Below, piece by piece: positions 9,275 to 17,315 of a stretch of 64,000 nucleotides of DNA. The DNA is from Rhizobium sp. 2MFCol3.1 (lineage in GTDB: Bacteria; Pseudomonadota; Alphaproteobacteria; Rhizobiales; Rhizobiaceae): contig NZ_KB898357.1 of assembly GCF_000377565.1 (NCBI RefSeq), positions 1 to 64,000 on the forward strand. The letters run 5' to 3'. The position numbers and the translations under genes are program-made. Under the pieces are notes generated by a model, which had not been told where the DNA came from, did not search any database, and worked only from the letters and a program-made list of their open reading frames with translations. Every line of letters begins with the position of its first letter. Within the stretch, counting starts at the first letter, position 1.

Positions 9275-10555
9275 TCAGCCGCCATTGGCGACCATGGATG
9301 CGTGATAATGCTTCACCGCCTCAGTCAACAGGTCGCCCATCTTGGCGCGCCAGGTGTCGTCGAGCAGCAGTTTCTCGTCTTCCTTGTTCGAAAGAAAGCC
9401 GAGTTCCAGCAGGATGGAGGGAACATCGGGCGCCTGCAGAACGCGGAAACCAGCATGGCGGTGCGGGTTGTTGATGGTCCCGACCTGATCCTTGAAGGAG
9501 GCCAGCACGCTTTCGGCCATCGAGATCGAGAAAGCCTGCGTCTCGCGCCGCGTTAGGTCGAGCAGGATGTCGGCCACTTCGGGCGGCTCGGCCGCGGCCG
9601 CCTTGCCGGCGATCTGGTCGGACAGGTTTTCACGGTCGGCGAGATCGGCGGCGAGCTTGTCGGATGCCTTGTCGGAGATGGTGTAGACGGTGGCGCCGCG
9701 AATATCCTTCTGGCGCAACGTGTCGGCATGCATGGACACGAAGAGTGCGGCGTGGTTCTGCCGGGCGATCTGGACGCGCTCGGACAGCGACAGGAACGAA
9801 TCATCCTTGCGGGTCAGGAAAGCCTTGATGCCGGGCTCGCGGTTCAACCGATCCGCGAGCGTCTTGGCGAATGCCAGCGTGACGTCCTTTTCCTGGGTCT
9901 TCGTGTCGACGCCGATCGCGCCGGTATCGATGCCGCCATGGCCGGCGTCGACGGCGACGATGAAGTCGCCGGGCTCAGCCTTTTCGGGCACCGGTATGGC
10001 GCTGGTCGTTTGCGCGGCCTCCGGCTCGTTCCAGGATTGGGCTTTCACCAGCTCGGCGAAGGTCGCCTTGTCGGTCATCTCGGCTTCGAGAACGAGCCGT
10101 TGTCCCTTGCCGTTTTCATCGGCCTGAACCTTCGCCATGCCGATGCGAACCGGCTTTGTCGCCGTCAGCACGATGCGGGCGCTGTCGCCATCCATCGTGC
10201 CGTAGCGGATATCCTTGAAAAGGCCCCTCGCCTCGAGATCCTTGGCTGGGAAACCAAAAGCGGTTGCCGGAAGATCGACGACGACGCGTTCCGGATTGGC
10301 GATGTAGTGGATGGAGAAGCTCGGGGGACGATCGAAATCGATGACGATGCGGGTCCTGGCATCGTCGCCGACGATACGCGCGCCATAGGCTAGCAAGCGC
10401 TCTTCGCCGGCCGCGGTCGCCACCGAATGACCAACCAACGGAACGGCCACAGCCATCACCGCGGCAACCAGCCAAGCCCTGAAGTTTTTCGTCCGCAAGC
10501 CGGATTTTACCGTTGCGCGCCGCGTCTCGCTATACAACCGACTGTCATGCCCCAA
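9275..10555 (-). CDS. amiC: N-acetylmuramoyl-L-alanine amidase (AmiC type, AMIN + Amidase_3)
   Basis: A periplasmic zinc amidase that cleaves septal peptidoglycan stem peptides during daughter-cell separation. The 426-aa product has an export signal in the first ~50 residues (basic then AWLVAAVMAVAVPLVG, cut after ATAA). An AMIN domain follows (IVIDFDRPPSFSIHYIANPE, about 69-88). The Amidase_3 domain shows the zinc ligands in VDAGHGGIDTG, the second His in SMHADTL and the catalytic Glu in ILLELGFLSN. An internal Met could be the true start, because the first ~18 residues precede the basic n-region. It lies upstream of mrcA. Confidence 0.93.
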   Translation of the reverse strand: MGHDSRLYSETRRATVKSGLRTKNFRAWLVAAVMAVAVPLVGHSVATAAGEERLLAYGARIVGDDARTRIVIDFDRPPSFSIHYIANPERVVVDLPATAFGFPAKDLEARGLFKDIRYGTMDGDSARIVLTATKPVRIGMAKVQADENGKGQRLVLEAEMTDKATFAELVKAQSWNEPEAAQTTSAIPVPEKAEPGDFIVAVDAGHGGIDTGAIGVDTKTQEKDVTLAFAKTLADRLNREPGIKAFLTRKDDSFLSLSERVQIARQNHAALFVSMHADTLRQKDIRGATVYTISDKASDKLAADLADRENLSDQIAGKAAAAEPPEVADILLDLTRRETQAFSISMAESVLASFKDQVGTINNPHRHAGFRVLQAPDVPSILLELGFLSNKEDEKLLLDDTWRAKMGDLLTEAVKHYHASMVANGG

Positions 10556-11167
10556 TTGTCATCAATGCCGGATCCCGCGATACACGCGATTGCGACCGAG
10601 AACAATTGTCACTGTCGCCGCGCCGGAATCACCTCGTCCACCGCTATTTTTTATGATGCTGCAAATCCATCAATATTATGGCACATTTGGCTTTTCCCTT
10701 GCTATTGTGACGGAGAAAACATACAAGCAATTTTAGGGTAGAAGCACTGACGGGATAGAGTCGCCGACAAGGCAGCCAACCGTAAAGGACCTGGCGCCAC
10801 AACCGGCAATCGTCCGCCGTCTTACATGCTTCCACTCGACAATGGATCCTGATTTTTCCGGAGTATGCGGAAACTTCATCGGTGGATTGCCACCAACCGC
10901 TCTTTAAAGAGAGAGCAAACTCATCGGGCCTGAATAAGGTCTTTGTTTTGTCGATCTCGCTTGGTCTTTTATGGTGTCGCAGCAGGTTTTATCTAAAGTC
11001 TACAGACCCCGGGAGAAGAGTTTCCCCGCTGCTGTCTGGCTGCTGCCTTCCACACCGAACCAATCGCGACTTTCACTATCCGGCGCTGCTATGACGGTCC
11101 GCACTCCCCTTGTCTTATCGACTGCGGAGACTGCCGACGATCGACCGCGCCGAGGAGCTCAGCTTAC
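10556..11167. other. Gene-free region: amiC promoter side and long rne leader
   Basis: 612 bases with no convincing ORF between divergent amiC and rne. The left third is AT-richer (poly-T, ATATTATG) and probably holds both promoters. The rne-proximal part contains small hairpins: GGTGG-attg-CCACC near 10885, the palindrome CTCTTTAAAGAG near 10905, and a GGGAG...TTTCCC element near 11015. rne mRNA has a long autoregulatory 5'-UTR in enterobacteria; a similar feedback leader is an inference here. Confidence 0.5.
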
Positions 11168-14065
11168 ATGGCAGACAAAATGCTTATCGACGCGTCTCAC
11201 GAGGAAGAGACGCGCGTCGTTGTCGTTCGCGGAAACCGCATAGAAGAATTTGACTTCGAGTCGGAACACAAGAAGCAAATTCGCGGCAACATCTACCTCG
11301 CAAAGGTAACGAGGGTCGAGCCTTCGCTGCAGGCTGCTTTCGTCGATTACGGCGGCAACCGGCACGGCTTCCTGGCCTTTGCCGAAATCCATCCCGATTA
11401 TTACCAGATCCCGCTTGCCGACCGTCAGGCCCTGTTGCGCGCCGAAGCCGAAGAGCATCGCCGCGACGACGATGTCGAGCATGTTGATACGGCACGGATC
11501 GACCCCGCGACCCAGGACCAACCCGATGTGGGCATCGTTGCCAAGGACGAGCCTGATGCGCCTGTCGAAGCCGCTGCAGAGGTCGTAGAGACCGTCGAAG
11601 CTGCAGAGGTTGTCGAAGCCGTCGAGGAGGCGCCTGTAAAGAAGGCAGCCAAGCCCCGCCGGAGCCGCAAGAAGGTCGTTCCCGCCGCTGACGAAGCGAC
11701 GGTTGAAGCTGACGCCGCGGCATCGTCCGACGACGACGGTTCCACCGGCGGCGAGATGGCCGCCATGGTCGAGACCGACACGATTTCCGAAGACGTCGAT
11801 GCGCGCCGCCGCGGTGACGACGAAGACGACGACGATCATGATCACGAAGAAGAAGTGATCGAGAACGTCGGCGCCGAAGACGCCATGGAAGAAGTTCCTG
11901 ACCGTGTGCAGCGCAAGCCGCGCAAGCAGTACCGCATCCAGGAAGTCATCAAGCGTCGCCAGATCCTGCTCGTTCAGGTCGCCAAGGAAGAACGTGGCAA
12001 CAAGGGCGCCGCCCTCACCACCTACCTATCGCTTGCCGGCCGTTATTCGGTTCTGATGCCGAACACCGCACGTGGCGGCGGCATCTCCCGCAAGATCACC
12101 AGCCCTCAGGACCGCAAGCGCCTGAAGGAAATTGCCAAGATGCTCGAAGTGCCGCAGGGCATGGGCGTCATCCTGCGCACCGCCGGCGCCAACCGCACCA
12201 AGGTCGAAGTCAAGCGCGACTTCGAATATCTGATGCGCCTTTGGGAAAACGTCCGCACACTGACACTGGCTTCGACCGCTCCCTGCCTCGTCTACGAAGA
12301 GGGATCGCTGATCAAGCGCTCGATCCGCGACCTTTACAACAAGGACATCGGCGAGATCATCGTCTCCGGCGAAGAAGGCTATCGTGAAGCGAAAGACTTC
12401 ATGAAGATGCTGATGCCGAGCCACGCCAAGGTGGTCCAGCCTTACCGCGACATTCACCCGATCTACTCGCGCTCCGGCATCGAAGCCCAGCTCGACCGTA
12501 TGCTGCAGCCGCAGGTGACGCTGAAGTCGGGTGGCTACCTGATCATCAACCAGACCGAAGCGCTGGTTTCGATCGACGTCAACTCCGGTCGTTCGACCCG
12601 CGAGCACTCGATCGAAGACACGGCACTGCAGACCAACCTCGAGGCCGCCGACGAAGTCGCTCGTCAGCTGCGCCTGCGCGACTTGGCCGGCCTTGTCGTC
12701 ATCGACTTCATCGACATGGAAGAAAAGCGCAACAATCGCGCTGTCGAGAAGAAGCTGAAGGATTGCCTGAAGAACGATCGCGCCCGCATCCAGGTCGGCC
12801 GCATCTCGCACTTCGGCCTGCTCGAAATGTCGCGCCAGCGCATTCGCGCATCGGTTCTCGAATCGACGACGCAGGTCTGCTCGCATTGCGGCGGCACCGG
12901 TCACGTTCGTTCGCAGTCTTCCGTTGCCCTGCACGTGCTGCGCGGTATCGAAGAATATCTGCTCAAGAACACGACCCACGACATCACTGTTCGCACGACG
13001 CCGGAGATCGCTCTTTATATCCTCAACCACAAGCGTCAGACGATCGTTGACTATGAAGCCCGCTTCGGCGTCGCCATCATCATCGATGCCGATGGCGCCG
13101 TTGGCGCGCAGCATTTCGCGATCGATCGCGGCGAAGCCGTAGAGAACCCGGTCAAGATCGAGACGCTCTTCAACTTTGCGGCCATCCCTGAAGACGACGA
13201 CGATGACGTCGTTATCGAGATCGACGAGGAAGAAGACGAAGAGCTGGAAGAAAAGCAGGCGTCGGAACGTCCGGCTGCCGCTGCCCGTGCAGAGGGCGAA
13301 GGTGACGGACGCAAGCGCAAGCGCCGCCGTCGTCGTCGCGGCCGTAACGGTAATGGCGAGCAGCAGGCATCCGACGAGAACGGCGCCGAACAGGCTGGCG
13401 ACGAAGACAGTGGTGACGAGGAAGGCGACGACGCCGAAACCACGTCCGCTGCCGGCTCCGAAGAACGCGCCGAGGGCGATGACGCACAGCGCCGCAAGCG
13501 CCGCCGTCGCGGCAAGCGCGGCGGTCGCCGCAACCGCGAGGAAGGTGCCGAAGGCGCTGAGGGCGACGATGTTGCCGAAGCCGAGGGCGACGTTGCCGCA
13601 AGCGCAGAAGCAGTTGAGACCACGGACGAAGCCGCAGTCGCAACCGAAGACAGCACGCCGGTAGACGTTGTCGTCGAAGCCGCAGCAGCAGAAGCTGTCG
13701 AAGCCTCCTCGGCCATGGCCGCCGTCGAAGCCGGCGCCACGGTAACGGAAGACGTGAAGCCGAAGCGCGCTCGTCGTAGCCGCAAGGCCTCGCCGGTCGA
13801 AGAGCCTGTCGTGGAAGCAGAAGTGGCGCCTGCCGCTGAAGCAGCTCCGGTTGCCGAAGCAGCCCCTGCCGCCGAGCCGGAAGTGGCCGAAGCCTCCGCC
13901 GATCTGGCAGCTCCTGCCGAGGAAGAAGCAAAGCCCGTTCGCGCCAATCGCGGCGCAAACGTCGCCTCCTCCGAACCGACCGTCAAGTCTTCCACCACGG
14001 AAGCGGCTGATGGCGATGGCAAGCCGAAGAAGGCCGGCTGGTGGCAGCGCCGCGGTTTTTTCTGA
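11168..14065 (+). CDS. rne: Ribonuclease E
   Basis: The endoribonuclease that starts mRNA decay, processes 9S/5S rRNA and scaffolds the degradosome. In the 965-aa product the S1 domain (from about residue 36) is split by an acidic, low-complexity insertion of about 165 residues (about 92-258) before resuming at QYRIQEVIKRRQILLVQV. The DNase I-like catalytic core has Asp in SIDVNSGRST (about 469) and in VIDFIDME (about 512). The zinc-link CSHCGGTG follows (about 571-578). The last ~280 residues are disordered, alternating acidic runs with basic [14 protein letters not shown] patches (RNA binding), and end WWQRRGFF. The S1 insertion is a known alphaproteobacterial trait. Start ATG follows GAGGAG. 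Confidence 0.96.
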   Translation: MADKMLIDASHEEETRVVVVRGNRIEEFDFESEHKKQIRGNIYLAKVTRVEPSLQAAFVDYGGNRHGFLAFAEIHPDYYQIPLADRQALLRAEAEEHRRDDDVEHVDTARIDPATQDQPDVGIVAKDEPDAPVEAAAEVVETVEAAEVVEAVEEAPVKKAAKPRRSRKKVVPAADEATVEADAAASSDDDGSTGGEMAAMVETDTISEDVDARRRGDDEDDDDHDHEEEVIENVGAEDAMEEVPDRVQRKPRKQYRIQEVIKRRQILLVQVAKEERGNKGAALTTYLSLAGRYSVLMPNTARGGGISRKITSPQDRKRLKEIAKMLEVPQGMGVILRTAGANRTKVEVKRDFEYLMRLWENVRTLTLASTAPCLVYEEGSLIKRSIRDLYNKDIGEIIVSGEEGYREAKDFMKMLMPSHAKVVQPYRDIHPIYSRSGIEAQLDRMLQPQVTLKSGGYLIINQTEALVSIDVNSGRSTREHSIEDTALQTNLEAADEVARQLRLRDLAGLVVIDFIDMEEKRNNRAVEKKLKDCLKNDRARIQVGRISHFGLLEMSRQRIRASVLESTTQVCSHCGGTGHVRSQSSVALHVLRGIEEYLLKNTTHDITVRTTPEIALYILNHKRQTIVDYEARFGVAIIIDADGAVGAQHFAIDRGEAVENPVKIETLFNFAAIPEDDDDDVVIEIDEEEDEELEEKQASERPAAAARAEGEGDGRKRKRRRRRRGRNGNGEQQASDENGAEQAGDEDSGDEEGDDAETTSAAGSEERAEGDDAQRRKRRRRGKRGGRRNREEGAEGAEGDDVAEAEGDVAASAEAVETTDEAAVATEDSTPVDVVVEAAAAEAVEASSAMAAVEAGATVTEDVKPKRARRSRKASPVEEPVVEAEVAPAAEAAPVAEAAPAAEPEVAEASADLAAPAEEEAKPVRANRGANVASSEPTVKSSTTEAADGDGKPKKAGWWQRRGFF

Positions 14066-14091
14066 GACTGATTTTCGGACGTAAATAATTG

Positions 14092-14125
14092 AAATCCGGC
14101 TGTGGCGACGCAGCCGGATTTTTTC
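14092..14125 (+). terminator. Intrinsic terminator of rne
   Basis: AATCCGGCTG, an 8-base loop, CAGCCGGATT, then a run of T. The perfect 10-bp stem lies 27 bases past the rne stop. Confidence 0.9.
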
Positions 14126-14519
14126 GTTCAGGGGTTATGTGTTGTTGAATACGGGATGCACCAGACAGCCCCGGTGGCGGGGCTGGGATGTCGGTCTCGC
14201 GCGACCGTAAACAGAGTGCGCCATATCAAGACTCCAGATGCTTGAACGCTTTCACACGCGGCGAAGTCTCATCCCTGGCCTGCCAGCAACCATCGCTCAC
14301 GCTAACTCGGCTATGCACACCGACGCCGCCGGCTGTCATGAGCGGGAAACTGGTTCCAGCCAGAAGCTGCAACGGTTTGGCGATAGGCAGAAAAGCAAGC
14401 AGCGAGATCGGCTTCCGGCCGGATCTCGCTGATGCAAACTTGATGATTGCTGTAAGGCGCGTCAGCCGCGCAAGGCTAGCCACGACCCGCGCATCAGCGC
14501 TGCAGGTCGTGACCCCAAA
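14126..14519. other. Gene-free stretch with one strong hairpin
   Basis: 394 bases between the rne terminator and the ctaA stop with no ORF I can support; the 85-aa minus-strand and 125-aa plus-strand frames have no ribosome-binding site or family signal. The one structured element is at 14401-14430: AGCGAGATC and GATCTCGCT form a 9-bp stem enclosing a smaller GGC/GCC stem. A second GC palindrome (AGCCCCGGTGGCGGGGCT) lies near 14168. A small RNA or ctaA 3'-end is possible. Confidence 0.4.
14401..14430. repeat. Near-perfect 30-nt palindrome (hairpin) in the rne-ctaA gap
   Basis: A 9-bp perfect outer stem, AGCGAGATC/GATCTCGCT, plus an inner GGC/GCC pair with a bulge. No T run follows on either strand, so not a standard terminator. 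Confidence 0.5.
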
Positions 14520-15623
14520 TCAATCGCGTTCGGAGATAACCGTCGCGTGTGGGTATTCACCGTAGAAGCCGCGCCAGTTGGCGATCGCGAAGCCGAAGAC
14601 GACGAGTGCGCCGCCCTGGTGCAGCAGGCCCCAGTGGAGCGGGACTTCGAGCAGCAAGGTGGCGATGCCGATCGAGGCCTGGATGGTGACGAGGGCGAAC
14701 ATGACGACGGCGCGGCGCGCGTGGGTCGTAGCGGGTGCTGCGCGCAGCAGCATGATCATGTTGATCAGTGTCACGGCAAACAGCGTGTAGGCGCCGACGC
14801 GGTGGATGAACTGCACCGTCTTCGGGTTTTCGAAGAAGTTGATCCAGGCGGGCTGCTGGATCAGCAGATCGGAGGGCACGATAGCGCCGTCCATCAGCGG
14901 CCATGTGTTATAGGTGAAGCCCGCATCGAGACCGGCGACCAGCGCGCCGAGATAGATCTGGAACAAGGTCAGCGCGGCGATCACGCAGGCCCAGACACGT
15001 GCGCTTTTGGTCGGCGCTGTGTCTTCGGAATGCGGCGAGAGCGCACGCATGATCCACATGCAGGATGCGAAGATCAGACAGGCGGTGATCAGATGCGTCG
15101 CCAGGCGATACTGGCTGACATCGGTGCGCGCGGTCAGTCCCGAAGACACCATCCACCAGCCGATGGCGCCCTGGAAGCCGCCGAGCGCCAGAATGCCGAC
15201 AAGAGGCCAGCGCAGGCGGCGTTCGATCCTGCCGGTTGCCCAGAAGTAGAGGAGCGGCAGCGCGAAGATCACGCCGATGCCGCGGGCGATCAGGCGGTGC
15301 GCCCATTCCCACCAGAAGATACCCTTGAACTCATCGACGGTCATGTCGCTGTTGATCTGCTGGAATTCGGGAATGCGCTGGTAGAGCTTGAATTCTTCTT
15401 CCCATTCCGTGGCGTTCAGCGGCGGAATGACGCCGTGGATCGGCTTCCATTCGGTGATCGACAGGCCAGAATTGGTCAGGCGCGTCGCGCCGCCCACAAT
15501 CACCAGACAGAACAGCGCGAGAAGGACGATGCCGAGCCAAATTCGTATGGCCTTGCGATTATCATCCTGCTTGCGCACCTGGCGCAGAATTTCCTGTTCA
15601 GTCGTGAGATCAGCGACGGCCAT
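14520..15623 (-). CDS. ctaA: Heme A synthase CtaA (type 2)
   Basis: Oxidises the C8 methyl of heme O to the formyl group of heme A for cytochrome c oxidase, in the inner membrane. The 367-aa product has about eight hydrophobic helices and conserved heme-ligand His segments (GGATRLTNSGLS, EWAHRLIARG, THLITA, FIHRVGAYTL, LHQGGA). The start at 15623 is chosen because CGAAGGAG lies just upstream; an open frame continuing to 15950 has no support. No cysteine pair of the Bacillus type is seen in the first loop, which fits the proteobacterial type 2 enzyme. Confidence 0.94.
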   Translation of the reverse strand: MAVADLTTEQEILRQVRKQDDNRKAIRIWLGIVLLALFCLVIVGGATRLTNSGLSITEWKPIHGVIPPLNATEWEEEFKLYQRIPEFQQINSDMTVDEFKGIFWWEWAHRLIARGIGVIFALPLLYFWATGRIERRLRWPLVGILALGGFQGAIGWWMVSSGLTARTDVSQYRLATHLITACLIFASCMWIMRALSPHSEDTAPTKSARVWACVIAALTLFQIYLGALVAGLDAGFTYNTWPLMDGAIVPSDLLIQQPAWINFFENPKTVQFIHRVGAYTLFAVTLINMIMLLRAAPATTHARRAVVMFALVTIQASIGIATLLLEVPLHWGLLHQGGALVVFGFAIANWRGFYGEYPHATVISERD

Positions 15624-15743
15624 GGACGGACTCCTTCGTTCCGACAGTTGATTTGCCTTAGCCACTGATGCAAAACAAGTCCGAACATTTGCGGCATGCC
15701 GTCGCGGTGGCCTGCCTGCACATCCCATACCGGAATTCACCAG

Positions 15744-15953
15744 ATGCCCGTCCGCCTTCGCAAGTTCATCGGCACCATCCTCATCGTCGTCCTCGTTCTG
15801 GTCTATGCGCTGGTTGCCAATACGATCGCGGTTGCGACGCTCGGCAATGCGCCATGGTGGGGCCACCTGCTCTATTTCTCGCTGACGGGACTGCTCTGGG
15901 TGTTGCCGGCGATGGTCATCATCAAGTGGATGGCCGGCCCGAAGCAGCAATAG
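15744..15953 (+). CDS. DUF2842 family small membrane protein
   Basis: A 69-aa product with two transmembrane helices (about residues 9-30 and 42-62) and the pattern of DUF2842, a short alphaproteobacterial family next to ctaA (MPVRLRKFIGT ... WWGHLLYF ... WVLPAMVIIKWM). ATG at 15744 is used; the frame opens earlier but the added residues are not family-like. It is divergent from ctaA, 120 bases away. A link to oxidase assembly is suggested only by position. Confidence 0.8.
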   Translation: MPVRLRKFIGTILIVVLVLVYALVANTIAVATLGNAPWWGHLLYFSLTGLLWVLPAMVIIKWMAGPKQQ

Positions 15954-16070
15954 GCATTAATCACGGACTAACCGTGATTGACGGAAAAGCCGGCGGCATC
16001 GCGCGCGTAAAGGAAATGGATGCGCTGCCGCGCTATTTTCCCGGGCAGTATCTATTCCCGGAGAACGCCC

Positions 16071-17315
16071 GTGCAAACGCAGAAGCTTCCATTGGAATCC
16101 GCGCCGCGTGACATCACCGCAGACGCCGATGCCGGATTGGCGAAGCTCAGGGAGATCAATGCGCGGCTCTCCTTCGATGCGATCGAGATCGACATCGTCG
16201 ATTCCATCGAGGCTATCGAACCGGAATGGCGCGCGCTCGAGCGTGACAATCTGAATTCCCTGCACCAGGGATATGACTGGTGCGCGTCCTGGATGAAGGC
16301 CTACGGCAATCCGGCCGCCGTCGTCCGTGGCCGGTCTGGGACGAGAACCGTCTTCATCCTCCCCGTCGAGATCGTCCGCTCGCGCGGCGTGCGGGTGGCG
16401 AAGTTCATCGGCGCCGACCACAGCAACATCAATACGGGGATGTTCGCCATCGATTTCGCGGATGCCTTCGAGGCACTCGATGCGCATGACCTTGCCGCGC
16501 GCATCTCGGGCGCGCTCAATGGGAAGGCCGATCTCTTGCTCCTGCAGAACATTCCCCTGACATGGCGCGGCCGTCGCAATCCGCTGGCGCTGCTGCCGAT
16601 GGTGCAGAATCAGAACCACGCCTACCAGCTGCCGCTGTTCGACACGATGGAAGCAACGCTGAAGCAGCTGAACGCCAAGAGCCGGCGGAAGAAGTTCCGT
16701 GTGCAGTCGAAGCGGCTGGAGGAACTCGGCGGCTTCGATTACGTTCATGATACGGATGCCAAGAGCCAGCACGCGCTTCTCGACCAATTCTTCCGGCTGA
16801 AAAGCGAACGCTTCAAGGCGATGGGACTGCCCGATGTCTTCGCTGATGCCGAGACGAAGGCGTTTCTGCATGGCGCGATCGATATCCGCGATGCCAAGAA
16901 CGAACTGTCAGGTCTCGAAATGCATGCGATCCAGCTGAAAGGCGAGCATGCCGGACACGTGGCGGCTGTCGCCGGTATTTCGCGCAAGGGCGATCATGTG
17001 ATCTGCCAGTTCAGCGCGATCGACGAGAGCATCGGCGCCGAGGCCAGCCCCGGCGAGTTTCTGTTCTGGCAGATGATATCGGGCCTGCATGGCAAGGGCG
17101 TCAGCATGTTCGATTTCGGCCTGGGCGACCAGGGCTACAAGCGCTCCTGGGCACCCGTCGAGACAGACCATTACGATGTCGTCCTGCCCCTCACCGCTCG
17201 CGGCATGGCCGCCGGCACGGCATACCGGCTCGTCACCCGAGCCAAGGCGTACGTCAAATCGCAGCAGCGGCTCTATCGTGCCGCCCAGCGCCTGCGCCGC
17301 TTCGCCGGCGTCTGA
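16071..17315 (+). CDS. GNAT/FemAB-like acyltransferase (CelD/BcsL domain) at the polysaccharide locus
   Basis: A 414-aa protein whose C-terminal two thirds match the BioF2-like acetyltransferase fold used by polysaccharide O-acyltransferases: a basic SRRKKFRVQSKRLEELGG segment (about residues 203-220), then AGHVAAVAGI and MFDFGLGDQGYKRSWAP (about 345-361), the typical C-terminal motif of this family. GTG at 16071 is chosen because GGAG lies 7 bases upstream; the frame also opens at an ATG at 16020. It converges on the Wzz gene, with stops abutting at 17315/17316. It probably adds an acyl group to a sugar precursor of the exopolysaccharide. Confidence 0.75.
   Translation: MQTQKLPLESAPRDITADADAGLAKLREINARLSFDAIEIDIVDSIEAIEPEWRALERDNLNSLHQGYDWCASWMKAYGNPAAVVRGRSGTRTVFILPVEIVRSRGVRVAKFIGADHSNINTGMFAIDFADAFEALDAHDLAARISGALNGKADLLLLQNIPLTWRGRRNPLALLPMVQNQNHAYQLPLFDTMEATLKQLNAKSRRKKFRVQSKRLEELGGFDYVHDTDAKSQHALLDQFFRLKSERFKAMGLPDVFADAETKAFLHGAIDIRDAKNELSGLEMHAIQLKGEHAGHVAAVAGISRKGDHVICQFSAIDESIGAEASPGEFLFWQMISGLHGKGVSMFDFGLGDQGYKRSWAPVETDHYDVVLPLTARGMAAGTAYRLVTRAKAYVKSQQRLYRAAQRLRRFAGV

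Noticed and set aside
14188..14565. A 125-aa plus-strand ORF in the rne-ctaA gap
   Set aside because: No ribosome-binding site, poor codon pattern, and it runs into the ctaA gene on the other strand.
15623..15950. N-terminal extension of ctaA to 15950
   Set aside because: The added 109 residues are Arg/Asp/Glu-rich and non-family, overlap the DUF2842 gene, and a strong ribosome-binding site precedes the ATG at 15623.
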